Source: Streptomyces avermitilis MA-4680 = NBRC 14893
GTDB taxonomy: Bacteria > Actinomycetota > Actinomycetes > Streptomycetales > Streptomycetaceae
Direction of reading: 5' to 3'
DNA length: 64,000 nucleotides
Assembly: GCF_000009765.2 (NCBI RefSeq)
Contig: NC_003155.5
Coordinates: 5,146,001 to 5,210,000 of the forward strand
Part shown: piece after piece, positions 52,431 to 61,670 of the stretch
Layout: each line of letters opens with the position of its first letter
Position numbering within the stretch: the first letter of the stretch is position 1
The notes under the pieces: model-generated
What the model was told of the DNA's origin: nothing
The model's input: only the letters and a program-made list of their open reading frames with translations
Databases searched by the model: none
Position numbers and translations under genes: made by a program

Positions 52431-53084
52431 ATGCGCAAGAAGACGTATGCCGCGGCCGCGCTGTTCGCCGCCGCCGCTCTGAGCCTCTCCGCCTGCGGCA
52501 CCGGCGACGACAGCAACAAGCCCATCGCGGATGTGTCCGCCGAGACCGGTTCGGACAAGGCGGCGGTGGTCCTCGACAGTCCGTTCGAGAAGCCCGACCT
52601 CGTCCTCACCGACACGCACGGCAAGAAGTACGACCTGCGCGCGGAGACCAAGGGCAGGCCGACGCTGATCTATTTCGGCTACACCAACTGCCCCGACGTC
52701 TGCCCGCTGACGATGAACAACCTCGCCGTCGCCAAGAAGCAGCTGCCCAAGGCGACGCAGGACAAGCTCCGCATCGTGTTCGTCACCACCGACCCGAAGC
52801 GGGACACTCCCGCTGAACTCGGCAAGTGGCTCAAGGGCATCGACCCCGACGTCGTCGGCCTGACCGGCGACTTCGACACGATCCAGGCCGGCGCCCGCAC
52901 GCTCGGCATCTCCATCGAGGCGCCGCACAAGGACAAGAACGGCAAGATCGTCTCCACGCACGGCACCCAGGTCATCGCGTTCTCGCCGAAGACCGACGGC
53001 GGCTATGTGCTGTACGACGACCAGACCACCGTCGACGACTACACCAAGGACCTCCCCAAGCTCGCCAAGGGGGAGAACCCGTGA
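52431..53084 (+). CDS. sco: Sco-family copper chaperone lipoprotein
   Basis: 217 residues. Lipobox LSLSAC near residue 20; thioredoxin fold with copper motif FGYTNCPDVCPLTMNN (CxxxC) and the distal His in STHGTQVIAF. In S. lividans the neighbouring Sco, ECuC and DtpA genes are involved in copper-dependent hyphal morphogenesis (established). ATG 52431. Its stop overlaps the GTG of the next gene. Confidence 0.93.
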   Translation: MRKKTYAAAALFAAAALSLSACGTGDDSNKPIADVSAETGSDKAAVVLDSPFEKPDLVLTDTHGKKYDLRAETKGRPTLIYFGYTNCPDVCPLTMNNLAVAKKQLPKATQDKLRIVFVTTDPKRDTPAELGKWLKGIDPDVVGLTGDFDTIQAGARTLGISIEAPHKDKNGKIVSTHGTQVIAFSPKTDGGYVLYDDQTTVDDYTKDLPKLAKGENP

Positions 53085-53548
53085 GGCGTCCCGCAGGAGC
53101 CGCCGTGGGCCTGGCCGTGGCCCTGGCGCTCGCGGGCTGCGGCTCGGACGACGAGGCGGCGTCCGCGTCCTCCGCCAAGCCCGAACTGAAGGTCACCGGC
53201 GCCTATATGCCCGCCCCCTCCATGGGCACCATGGCGGCCGGCTTCTTCACTGTCGCCAACTCCGGGGGCGCCGACACCCTGACCTCGGTGTCCAGCGATC
53301 TCTCCGCCGACGTCACCCTGCACTCCACCAAGGGCGGCGCCATGGAGGAGGAGACGTCCTTCCCCGTACCCGCGAAGGGACAGCTCGACTTCGCGAGCGG
53401 CGGCAACCACCTCATGTTCGAAAAGCTCACCCACAAGCCGGAGCAGGGCGAGAAGGTGTCGGTGAAGCTGCACTTCGCCAAGTCCGGCACGGTCGCGGTG
53501 GAGATGCCGGTGAAGGCCGCCACCTACAACCCGAAGACCGGACACTGA
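53081..53548 (+). CDS. ecuC: PCuAC-type extracytoplasmic copper chaperone (ECuC)
   Basis: 155-residue lipoprotein, lipobox ALALAGC. The mature domain is PCuAC: AYMPAPSMGTMAAGFFTVAN, DVTLHSTKGGAMEEE, GGNHLMFEKL; Cu(I) ligands are His and Met in LHST...M and HLM. In S. lividans ECuC passes copper to Sco. GTG 53081 after AAGGGGGAG overlaps the sco stop (GTGA). Confidence 0.92.
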   Translation: MRRPAGAAVGLAVALALAGCGSDDEAASASSAKPELKVTGAYMPAPSMGTMAAGFFTVANSGGADTLTSVSSDLSADVTLHSTKGGAMEEETSFPVPAKGQLDFASGGNHLMFEKLTHKPEQGEKVSVKLHFAKSGTVAVEMPVKAATYNPKTGH

Positions 53549-53561
53549 GGGAGGGATCACC

Positions 53562-55820
53562 TTGACGCAGACCACCGCTCCCCGTGCCGCTTCGCGAGGC
53601 AATTCCGGCAGCACTTCACGAGGTACGTCCCGCACGCCCTGCGGCGCGTCCCGCGCCACGTCCCAGGGCACTGCCCGCGGTACTGCCCGTGGCACTTCCC
53701 GCGGTACTGCCCGTACTGCCCGTGGCACTTCCCGTGTGGGAACGCTGCTGTTGCTGTTCCTCGCTGTCGCCGGCGCGCTCCTGGCCGGCGCCGCGCCCGT
53801 CTCCGCGCACGCCGCGCTGACCGGGAGCGACCCCGCACAGGGAGCGGTGGTCGACAAGGCACCCACCCAGGTCTCGCTCACCTTCTCCGAGAAGGTCGCG
53901 CTGTCCGACGGCTCGGTGCGCGTACTGGACCCCAGCGGCAAGCGGGTCGACACCGGCAAGGCATCCAACCCGAGCGGTACGACGTACGGCGTCAAGCTGC
54001 ACTCGGGCCTGCCCGACGGCACGTTCACCGTCTCCTACCAGGTGGTGTCCGCCGACAGCCACCCCGTCTCCGGCGCCTTCACCTTCTCCATCGGCGCGCC
54101 GTCCACGACCTCCGTCTCGCTGTCCGACCAGACGGCGGGCGGCGGAGTCGTCGGCGGGCTCTACGGGTTCGGCCGGTACGTCTCGTACGCGGGCTTCATC
54201 CTCATGGTCGGCGGCGGTGCCTTCGTACTGGCCTGCTGGCAGCGCGGGGCGGCGGTGCGGGCGGTGCAGCGGCTCGTGGTCTCCGGCTGGGTCGCGCTCA
54301 CCTCCGCGACGCTCGCGCTGCTGCTCCTGCGCGGCTCGTACACCGGCTCCGGCAAGGTGGGCGACATCTTCGATCTGACGCTCCTCGGCCAGGTCCTGCA
54401 GACCAAGGCGGGCGCGGCACTGGTCTCGCGACTGCTGCTCCTCGCGGCAGCGGCGCTGTTCATCGCCGTGCTCTTCGGGGCGTATGTGAAGCGGGACGCC
54501 GAGAACGCAGACGCAGAGGGCGAGGACGAGGACGGCGAGACCGAGAAGAGCGGTTCCGACGCCGACCGGGCCGCCGAGAAGAAGGACCTCACCTTCGGGC
54601 TGGCGATCGGCGGGACCGTCGTCGCAGCGGGGCTCGCGGCGTCCTGGGCGATGGCCGAGCACGCCTCGACCGGCATCCAGGCCGGGCTCGCGATGCCCGT
54701 GGACGTACTGCACCTGCTGGCCGTCGCCCTCTGGCTGGGCGGGCTTACGACGCTGCTCGTGGCCCTGTACCGGGCACCGTCGATCGAGGTGGCGGCCGTA
54801 CGCCGTTTCTCTCGCGTCGCCTTCGCAAGCGTGGTGGCGCTGACCGTGACCGGGCTCTACCAGTCGTGGCGGCAGGTCGGTTCGTGGTCGGCGCTCACCG
54901 ATACGACGTACGGACAGTTGCTGCTGGTGAAGGTCGGCCTGGTAGCCGTTCTCGTCGGCATCGCATGGATCTCCCGACGCTGGACGGCGCGGCTGCCGGA
55001 GACGCCGGAGGCCACGGCTACGGCCGAGACCGCTGTGACGGCCGACGCAACAGATGCCACGGACGCGACGGACGCGACGGATACGACCGAGACGGCGGAT
55101 GCGGAAGAGAAGCAGCGGGCGGAGGTGGCCGCCGGTGCCTCCCCGGCAGTCGGCGCCTCATCCATGGCCGCTGCCTCCCCCGGCTCCCACTCCTCAGAGG
55201 CCTCCGACGCCTCCGACGCCTCCGACAAGGGTCCGGAAGACGCCGGAGACTCCCGGCGTGCCGCTCAGCTCGCCCGGCAGCGCGTCGCCGTGGCCACCGC
55301 CCGCCAGAAGCGGATCCGCGACGCCGACCCGCTCCGCTCCGGGCTGCGCCGCTCGGTGCTCGCCGAGGCGGGCGTCGCGGTCGTGCTGCTCGCCGTCACC
55401 ACCGCGCTGACATCCACCGAGCCGGGGCGCACGGAGGAGGCGGCCAAGGCGGTCACCGCCTCCGCCTCCCAGCGGTCCGGGCCGCTGTCACTGACGATCC
55501 CGTTCGACACGGGCGGCCAGGACGGCAAGGGCACCGCGCGGCTGACCCTCGACCCGGCCCGCGTCGGCGGCAACGAGATGCACGTCTTCGTGACGCGGCC
55601 GAACGGCAAGGCGTTCGACGTCCCCGAGGTGAAGGTGGCCTTCACGCTCGACGCGAAGGACATCGGACCGCTGCCCGTGGTGCCCGACCGCATCGCCACC
55701 GGCCACTGGACGGCGAGCGGCGTGCAGATCCCCATGGCGGGCGACTGGAAGATCACGGTGACCGTGCGGACCTCCGACATTGACCAGGCGACCGTGAACA
55801 AGAACGCGAAGATCGGCTGA
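53562..55820 (+). CDS. CopC-CopD fusion copper protein
   Basis: 752 residues. The N-terminus holds a low-complexity basic tract (TSRGTSRT, ARGTARGTSRG; DNA about 53620-53740, 12-bp units) before a signal-anchor (LLLLFLAVAGALLAGAAPVSA). CopC domain: HAALTGSDPAQGAVV (N-terminal His) and later SADSHPVSGAFTF. Then eight or more TM helices of CopD type with ASTGIQAGLAMPVDVLHLLA, a Thr/Ala/Asp-rich linker and an extracytoplasmic C-terminal domain. TTG 53562 is selected because GAGGGAGGG precedes it. It ends 8 bp before dtpA, so the operon is continuous. Confidence 0.88.
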   Translation: MTQTTAPRAASRGNSGSTSRGTSRTPCGASRATSQGTARGTARGTSRGTARTARGTSRVGTLLLLFLAVAGALLAGAAPVSAHAALTGSDPAQGAVVDKAPTQVSLTFSEKVALSDGSVRVLDPSGKRVDTGKASNPSGTTYGVKLHSGLPDGTFTVSYQVVSADSHPVSGAFTFSIGAPSTTSVSLSDQTAGGGVVGGLYGFGRYVSYAGFILMVGGGAFVLACWQRGAAVRAVQRLVVSGWVALTSATLALLLLRGSYTGSGKVGDIFDLTLLGQVLQTKAGAALVSRLLLLAAAALFIAVLFGAYVKRDAENADAEGEDEDGETEKSGSDADRAAEKKDLTFGLAIGGTVVAAGLAASWAMAEHASTGIQAGLAMPVDVLHLLAVALWLGGLTTLLVALYRAPSIEVAAVRRFSRVAFASVVALTVTGLYQSWRQVGSWSALTDTTYGQLLLVKVGLVAVLVGIAWISRRWTARLPETPEATATAETAVTADATDATDATDATDTTETADAEEKQRAEVAAGASPAVGASSMAAASPGSHSSEASDASDASDKGPEDAGDSRRAAQLARQRVAVATARQKRIRDADPLRSGLRRSVLAEAGVAVVLLAVTTALTSTEPGRTEEAAKAVTASASQRSGPLSLTIPFDTGGQDGKGTARLTLDPARVGGNEMHVFVTRPNGKAFDVPEVKVAFTLDAKDIGPLPVVPDRIATGHWTASGVQIPMAGDWKITVTVRTSDIDQATVNKNAKIG

Positions 55821-55828
55821 ACTCCACC

Positions 55829-57190
55829 ATGGCTGACCACTCCACGCCGGAGGCGTCTTCCGCAGGCGTCCCTTCTCCTCAGGGTGCCGTTTCCGCAAAG
55901 GGCTCCCCCAAGAACGCTGTTTCCGAAAACAGCACTCCTGGGGATGCCGTTTCCGAAAACACGCTCTCCAGGGGCGTCTTTTCGCGGCGGCGGCTGCTCG
56001 GCACCGCCGGGGCCACCGGGCTCGCCCTCGGCGCGGTCGGCGGGGCCGCCGGATACGCGGCGGCGCCCTCCGCCGAGAAGACCGCGCTCCTGGCGTCGCT
56101 CGGCGCGGACCGGGTGATGTTTCACGGGAAACATCAGCCGGGCATCACCACCGCCCTCCAGGCCCGCGGCCACGTCGTCGCCTTCGACCTCGCCGCGGGC
56201 GCGGGCCGCAAGGAGGCCGCCGCGCTGCTGCGCCGCTGGTCGGCCACCGCCCAGCGGCTGATGGCGGGCGAGGCGGCCGCACTCGACGACACCGACGTCG
56301 CCCGCGACGCCGGCCCGTCCTCCCTGACGGTCACCTTCGGCTTCGGCCACAGCTTCTTCGCCCGGACGGGACTGGAGAAGCAGCGCCCGGTCGCCCTCGA
56401 CCCGCTGCCGGACTTCTCCTCCGACCACCTCGACAAGACCCGCAGCAACGGCGATCTGTGGGTGCAGATCGGTGCGAACGACGCGCTCGTCGCCTTCCAC
56501 GCCCTGCGCGCGATCCAGAAGGACACGGGCAGTGCGGCCCGTGTGCGTTGGCAGATGAACGGCTTCAACCGGTCCCCGGGCGCCACCGCGCAGCCGATGA
56601 CGGCCCGCAACCTGATGGGCCAGATCGACGGGACGCGCAATCCGAAGCCGGCCGAAGCAGACTTCGACCAGCGGATCTTCGTGCCCGCGTCCGGCCACCC
56701 GGAGTGGATGGCGAACGGCTCGTACGCCGTCGTACGCCGTATCCGCATGCTCCTCGACGACTGGGAGAAGCTCTCGGTCACGGCCCAGGAGCAGGTCATC
56801 GGGCGCCGCAAGTCCGACGGGGCGCCGCTGAGCGGCGGTACCGAGACCACGGCGATGAAGCTGCAGAAGACCGACGCCGACGGCAACCTGGTCGTCCCCC
56901 TCAACGCGCACGCCCGCATCACCCGGCCCGACCAGAACGGGGGCGCGGCCATGCTCCGCCGCCCCTTCTCCTTCCACGACGGCTTCGATCCGGACGGGGT
57001 ACCCGACGCGGGCCTGCTCTTCATCTGCTGGCAGGCGGACCCGCTGCGCGGCTTCGTACCGGTGCAGCGCAAGCTCGACCGGGGGGACGCGCTGTCGCAC
57101 TTCATCCGGCACGAGGCGAGCGGGCTGTTCGCGGTGCCGGGCGGGGCGGCGGACGGCGAGTACGTGGGGCAGCGGCTGTTGGAGGGATGA
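55829..57190 (+). CDS. dtpA: DyP-type heme peroxidase, Tat-exported (DtpA)
   Basis: 453 residues. A Tat motif (SRRRLLGTAGATG, about 53-65) after a repetitive tail (NAVSENSTPGDAVSEN). DyP fold: GQIDGTRNP (GxxDG, distal Asp), the axial His in NAHARITRP, and the Arg/Phe region GAAMLRRPFSF. S. lividans DtpA works with ECuC and Sco for GlxA activation and copper-dependent development (established). It follows copC-copD by 8 bp. A one-mismatch parS sits in the coding sequence at 56118-56133. Confidence 0.92.
   Translation: MADHSTPEASSAGVPSPQGAVSAKGSPKNAVSENSTPGDAVSENTLSRGVFSRRRLLGTAGATGLALGAVGGAAGYAAAPSAEKTALLASLGADRVMFHGKHQPGITTALQARGHVVAFDLAAGAGRKEAAALLRRWSATAQRLMAGEAAALDDTDVARDAGPSSLTVTFGFGHSFFARTGLEKQRPVALDPLPDFSSDHLDKTRSNGDLWVQIGANDALVAFHALRAIQKDTGSAARVRWQMNGFNRSPGATAQPMTARNLMGQIDGTRNPKPAEADFDQRIFVPASGHPEWMANGSYAVVRRIRMLLDDWEKLSVTAQEQVIGRRKSDGAPLSGGTETTAMKLQKTDADGNLVVPLNAHARITRPDQNGGAAMLRRPFSFHDGFDPDGVPDAGLLFICWQADPLRGFVPVQRKLDRGDALSHFIRHEASGLFAVPGGAADGEYVGQRLLEG
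56118..56133. promoter_or_regulatory. parS-like site inside dtpA
   Basis: TGTTTCACGGGAAACA differs from the 16-bp parS consensus only at one central position (T to G). Degenerate sites of this kind are found among Streptomyces parS sites near oriC. It codes MFHGKH in DtpA, so conservation may also be protein-level. Confidence 0.6.
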
Positions 57191-57260
57191 GGATCCCCCT
57201 TTGGGGCCACGGTTTCCACAGGCATGAGCCGAGTTCCGCAAGGCCCATTAGGGTGACCTC

Positions 57261-58193
57261 ATGCCAGCCAGCTATGCGTATCTCGGTCCCGAGGGCACTT
57301 TCACCGAAGTCGCCCTGCGCACGCTGCCGGAGGCCGCGACCCGGGAGCTCGTCCCGATGGTGTCGGTGCCCGCCGCGCTCGACGCCGTGCGCAACGGCGA
57401 GGCCGAGGCCGCGTTCGTCCCGATCGAGAACTCCGTGGAGGGCGGCATCACGACCACCCTCGACGAGCTGGTCGCGGGCGAGCCGCTGATGATCTACCGC
57501 GAGGTGCTGCTCTCGATCACCTTCGCCCTGCTGGTCAGGCCGGACACGAAGCTGTCGGAGATCAAGACGGTCACCGCACACCCCGCCGCGCAGCCGCAGG
57601 TCCGCAACTGGATGAAGGCGAACCTCCCGGACGTCGTCTGGGAATCGGCGGCCTCGAACGCGGACGGGGCGCGCCTCGTCCAGGAGGGCCGGTACGACGC
57701 CGCCTTCGCGGGCGAGTTCGCGGCGGCCAAGTACGGTCTGGTGCCGCTGGAGACCGGCATCCACGACGCGGAGAACGCGCAGACGCGGTTCGTCCTGGTG
57801 GGCAGGCCCGCCCGGCCCGCGGCGCCGACCGGCGCGGACAAGACGTCCATCGTCCTGTGGCAGCGCGACGACCACCCCGGCGGGCTGCGCGACCTGCTGG
57901 GCGAGTTCGCCGTACGAGGCGTCAACCTGATGCTGCTGCAGTCCCGCCCGACCGGAGCGGGTATCGGGAACTACTGCTTCTGCATCGACGCCGAGGGACA
58001 CATCTCCGACCGACGGGTGGCCGAAACCCTGATGGGCCTGAAGCGGATCTGCCTACAGGTGCGATTCCTCGGCTCGTACCCGCGCGCGGGCGTCAGGGCG
58101 GAGGACGTCCCGACCGCGCTGCCGGGGACGTCGGACGACGAGTTCGTGAAGGCCTCGGACTGGGTGGCGCGCTGCCAGGACGGCCGGTTCTAG
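57261..58193 (+). CDS. pheA: Prephenate dehydratase
   Basis: 310 residues, monofunctional. The PDT domain (2-185) converts prephenate to phenylpyruvate in phenylalanine synthesis: YLGPEGTFTEVALR, VPIENSVEGGITTTLD, and the catalytic TRF in NAQTRFVLVG. The ACT domain (about 195-275: LLGEFAVRGVNLMLLQSRP, GIGNYCFCIDAEGH) is the allosteric Phe site. ATG 57261 follows AGGGTGA. Gene order dtpA-pheA-serS is conserved in Streptomyces. Three 21-bp repeats begin right after the stop. Confidence 0.95.
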   Translation: MPASYAYLGPEGTFTEVALRTLPEAATRELVPMVSVPAALDAVRNGEAEAAFVPIENSVEGGITTTLDELVAGEPLMIYREVLLSITFALLVRPDTKLSEIKTVTAHPAAQPQVRNWMKANLPDVVWESAASNADGARLVQEGRYDAAFAGEFAAAKYGLVPLETGIHDAENAQTRFVLVGRPARPAAPTGADKTSIVLWQRDDHPGGLRDLLGEFAVRGVNLMLLQSRPTGAGIGNYCFCIDAEGHISDRRVAETLMGLKRICLQVRFLGSYPRAGVRAEDVPTALPGTSDDEFVKASDWVARCQDGRF

Positions 58194-58194
58194 G

Positions 58195-58257
58195 CCTTCA
58201 CCGATTCCGGCCCAGCCTTCACCGATTTCGGCCCAGCCTTCACCGATTTCGGCCCGC
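58195..58257. repeat. Three 21-bp tandem repeats after pheA
   Basis: Units of CCTTCACCGATTTCGGCCCAG, differing by one or two bases, at 58195, 58216 and 58237. They start 2 bp after the pheA stop, in the untranslated tail. No hairpin is formed by one unit. Confidence 0.9.
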
Positions 58258-58279
58258 CGGTCCTACCTGCACATTTTCG

Positions 58280-58603
58280 CTGTCCACCGCACTGTCCACA
58301 GAAGTTATCCACAGGGCTCCTTCTCGACCTGGGGACAAGTCGACAACGAAGCGCTACACAGTCGACAAATCGGTCTACAGACCCCAACTCCGTCCACAGC
58401 CTCGCACCTCGCCCTTCGTCCACCCTTTTCCTTTGATCGACTCTTTAGAGGGAACCATTTCCACTCGAAAGTGGGGGTGGGGATGGTTTGAACCGAGAAT
58501 TCTTTGCCCGGCATGCGGCTTTAGGAACGATCACTTCCGGAGTCCACAGATCTTCCGCACAGCCTGTGGATAACTCCACGGGGGTGTGGATTCCTGTGGA
58601 CAA
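58280..58603. promoter_or_regulatory. Cluster of DnaA-box-like sites between pheA and serS
   Basis: Exact TTATCCACA at 58305-58313 (plus) and 58565-58573 (minus), exact TTGTCCACA at 58595-58603 (minus), plus CTGTCCACC (58280), CTGTCCACA (58292), CCGTCCACA (58390) and GAGTCCACA (58540). The 600-bp pheA-serS spacer is gene-free and unusually rich in such motifs. DnaA-box clusters outside oriC are known in S. coelicolor and limit replication initiation by binding DnaA. The same motif sense is used for both strands. The serS promoter must also lie here. Confidence 0.65.
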
Positions 58604-58796
58604 GCGACTCCCCAAGTTCCGCCCGCCGCAAGCGAATCCGGTCAACCCGAGATGTCCACCCAGCACCTTTCAGGGGGACGTGTCGCTTTTCATTGACTTG
58701 ATCAATCTACTCGGGCATTCAGCCCACACCATCACAAAAGTTGCGTACTGCAATTCCGGGTCGTGTGCCCGAACCTCGCACCGGTAGCCTTGAGGG

Positions 58797-60074
58797 GTGA
58801 TTGACCTTCGCCTGCTCCGTGAGGACCCCGACCGTGTTCGCGCCTCCCAGCGCGCCCGTGGAGAGGACGTCGCGCTCGTCGACTCCCTCCTCTCCGCCGA
58901 CGAGCGGCGCAGGTCGTCCGGCGTCCGCTTCGACGAGCTCCGTTCCGAGCAGAAGGCGCTCGGCAAGCTGATCCCCAAGGCCTCCCCCGAAGAGCGCGCC
59001 GAGCTGCTGAAGAAGGCCGAGCAGCTCAAGGCCGACGTCAAGGCGGCCGACGTCGAGCAGCACGAGGCCGACGAGGAGGCCAAGCGCCTTCTCCTCCAGC
59101 TCGGCAACCTCGTGCACCCCGACGTCCCGGTCGGCGGCGAGGAGGACTTCGTCGTCCTGGAGACGCACGGCACCATCCGTGACTTCGGCGCCGAGGGCTT
59201 CGAGCCCAAGGACCACCTGGAGCTCGGCGAGGCGCTCGGCGCCATCGACGTCGAGCGGGGCGCCAAGGTGTCCGGCTCGCGCTTCTACTACCTGACGGGC
59301 GTCGGCGCGCTCCTGGAGCTCGCCCTCGTCAACGCGGCGATCGCGCAGGCCACCGAGGCCGGCTTCATCCCGATGCTGACCCCCGCGCTGGTCCGCCCGC
59401 GCGCCATGGAGGGCACCGGCTTCCTCGGCCAGGCGTCGGAGAACGTGTACCACCTGGAGAAGGACGACTACTACCTGGTCGGCACCTCCGAGGTCCCGCT
59501 CGCGGCGTACCACATGGACGAGATCCTCGACGCCGACAAGCTGCCGATGCGGTACGCGGGCTTCTCGCCGTGCTTCCGCCGCGAGGCCGGCACCTACGGC
59601 AAGGACACCCGCGGCATCTTCCGTGTGCACCAGTTCGACAAGGTCGAGATGTTCTCGTACGTCGCTCCCGAGGACGCGGAGAACGAGCACAAGCGGCTCC
59701 TGGAGTGGGAGAAGCAGTGGCTGACCGGCCTCGAGCTGCCCTTCCAGGTCATCGACGTGGCCTCGGGCGACCTCGGCGCCTCCGCGACCCGCAAGTTCGA
59801 CTGCGAGGCGTGGATCCCGACGCAGGGCAAGTACCGCGAGCTGACCAGCGCCTCCAACTGCGACAGCTTCCAGGCGCGTCGGCTGTCCGTCCGTATGCGC
59901 GACGGCAAGAAGGTGCAGCCGCTGGCGACGCTGAACGGCACCCTGTGCGCCGTACCGCGCACGATCGTGGCGATCCTGGAGAACCACCAGCTGCCCGACG
60001 GCTCCGTGCGGGTGCCCGAGATGCTGCGTCCGTACCTGGGCGGCCGGGAGCTCCTGGAGCCGGTAGCCAAGTGA
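58797..60074 (+). CDS. serS: Seryl-tRNA synthetase
   Basis: 425 residues. An N-terminal coiled-coil tRNA-binding arm (about 30-100, Arg/Glu/Lys-rich) precedes the class II core. Motif 2: [27 protein letters not shown] region; motif 3: [17 protein letters not shown], with serine-binding residues near [12 protein letters not shown]. It charges all serine tRNAs, three of whose genes are in this window. GTG 58797 sits behind GAGGG. Its stop overlaps the next GTG. Confidence 0.97.
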   Translation: MIDLRLLREDPDRVRASQRARGEDVALVDSLLSADERRRSSGVRFDELRSEQKALGKLIPKASPEERAELLKKAEQLKADVKAADVEQHEADEEAKRLLLQLGNLVHPDVPVGGEEDFVVLETHGTIRDFGAEGFEPKDHLELGEALGAIDVERGAKVSGSRFYYLTGVGALLELALVNAAIAQATEAGFIPMLTPALVRPRAMEGTGFLGQASENVYHLEKDDYYLVGTSEVPLAAYHMDEILDADKLPMRYAGFSPCFRREAGTYGKDTRGIFRVHQFDKVEMFSYVAPEDAENEHKRLLEWEKQWLTGLELPFQVIDVASGDLGASATRKFDCEAWIPTQGKYRELTSASNCDSFQARRLSVRMRDGKKVQPLATLNGTLCAVPRTIVAILENHQLPDGSVRVPEMLRPYLGGRELLEPVAK

Positions 60075-60901
60075 GCAGCCCCGCTCCGGGTTCCTCCGCG
60101 GAGGGGTTTCCCTACAAGCTGGTCGCGACCGATCTCGACGGGACGCTGCTGCGTTCCGACGGGACGGTCTCGGCGCGTACGCGTGCGGCGCTTGCCGCGG
60201 TGACCGCGGCGGGCGCCGCGCACATCGTGGTCACCGGGCGGGCGGTGCCGTGGACGCGGCACATCCTCGACGACCTCGGCTACCAGGGCCTCGCGGTGTG
60301 CGGCCAGGGGGCACAGGTGTACGACGCGGGGGAGCACCGGCTGCTCACCTCCGTGACCCTGGACCGGCAGCTGGCCGGTCTGGCCCTGGCGAAGATCGAA
60401 GCGGAGGTCGGCCCGCTGCTGCTGGCCGCGAGCCGCGACGGCCTGGACGGTGAGGTCCTGGTCGGCCCCGGCTATCGCGTGCAGGGCGGCCCGCTGCCGG
60501 TTCAGCCGATCCGGGACGCGGCGGACCTCTGGTCGGCGCCGCTGAACAAGGTGTACGTCCAGCACCCGACGCTGACCGACGACGAACTCGCGGCGGTGGC
60601 GACACAGGTCGCGGGCGGGCTCGTGGGCGTGACGATGGCGGGCGAGGGCATAGTGGAACTCCTCCCCCTGGGGCTGTCCAAGGCGACCGGGCTGTCCCTG
60701 GCCGCCCGCCGTCTGCGCCTGAAGGCCGCGGACACGATCGCCTTCGGCGACATGCCGAACGACATTCCGATGTTCGCGTGGGCGGCACACGGCGTCGCCA
60801 TGTCCAACGCGCACGAGGAGCTTCTGGCGGTGGCGGACGAGGTGACACTCTCCCATGAGGAGGACGGCATCGCGGTGGTGCTGGAGCGGTTGCTGGGATA
60901 A
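60071..60901 (+). CDS. HAD-superfamily (Cof-like) hydrolase
   Basis: 276 residues. Motif [12 protein letters not shown], motif II VVTGR, the Lys region [11 protein letters not shown] and motif [13 protein letters not shown] (acidic metal ligands) identify a type IIB HAD phosphatase such as Cof/sugar-phosphate phosphatases. Substrate unknown. GTG 60071 overlaps the serS stop (GTGA), so it is cotranscribed. N-terminal 14 residues are probably flexible. Confidence 0.92.
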   Translation: MSSPAPGSSAEGFPYKLVATDLDGTLLRSDGTVSARTRAALAAVTAAGAAHIVVTGRAVPWTRHILDDLGYQGLAVCGQGAQVYDAGEHRLLTSVTLDRQLAGLALAKIEAEVGPLLLAASRDGLDGEVLVGPGYRVQGGPLPVQPIRDAADLWSAPLNKVYVQHPTLTDDELAAVATQVAGGLVGVTMAGEGIVELLPLGLSKATGLSLAARRLRLKAADTIAFGDMPNDIPMFAWAAHGVAMSNAHEELLAVADEVTLSHEEDGIAVVLERLLG

Positions 60902-60941
60902 GCGGTACGGGCAGGTGGGTGCCCGGAACGCTCATGTCTTG

Positions 60942-61028
<87 letters not shown>

Positions 61029-61284
61029 GGGTGGGCGGCCCGCGCGGTGATCGCGCGCTCGAAGCGGCCGCCCCGGACAGCTCCCCGTGCGGTGCGGACT
61101 CGACGGAGGGGTAACTACTCCGGAGTCCGCCGCGGGCTGTCCCGTCGGGAGCTCGACGTACTGTCGCTGAACATCGTCGGCTCCTCTCCCAGAACGTGGC
61201 GCCGGCTCGATCCGGCGTCGGGGACATGACTACTGTGCCCGTACGCCGAGTTGGACGCCACTGAATAAAAGCGGGGCCGCAGGG

Positions 61285-61524
61285 CTACCGTCGCCGCCAC
61301 CTGCGGCGACGCGCCTTGCTGAAGAACCACCCCGCAGGCGGCTCGTCGGACCGCCAGGGCTGCGGATCGGGCGCCTCGTCGCGCCAGCGCGCGGCCAGCA
61401 TCCGGGCCCGCGCGGAGGGCTCCGCCGCCTCGGCGGACCGTATGAAGTCCTCGTCCAGGACCAGGTCGTCCCAGACGTCCTGGAACTTCCCCTGCCCGTC
61501 GTCCCGTGGTGCCTCGGCCGTCAT
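61285..61524 (-). CDS. Hypothetical protein
   Basis: 79 residues, acidic middle and basic end: GKFQDVWDDLVLDEDFIRSAEAAEPSARARM..., ending SKARRRRWRRR. No signal peptide or known domain. ATG 61524 follows GGGAGGAACGGGG, a good site. The segment VWDDLVLDEDFI with Arg-rich tail recurs in small Streptomyces proteins of unknown function. Monocistronic. Confidence 0.75.
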   Translation of the reverse strand: MTAEAPRDDGQGKFQDVWDDLVLDEDFIRSAEAAEPSARARMLAARWRDEAPDPQPWRSDEPPAGWFFSKARRRRWRRR

Positions 61525-61670
61525 CCCCGTTCCTCCCAGGTGTGCAACTACCCGGCCAGTGTGCCCGGGCAGGTGTGAAGTCGATGTCAAAGCCGGAGGG
61601 CGGCCGCCCGCGCGCGTGCTCCGTTTCGGAATCCACGCGCGAGAGGCCGCCCCGGGACGACAGGAAACCC

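Noticed and set aside
61115-61636. 173-codon minus-strand frame overlapping the 79-residue hypothetical gene
   Set aside because: No ribosome site, Arg/Gly-rich shadow; the 61524 ATG has a strong site and typical codon use.
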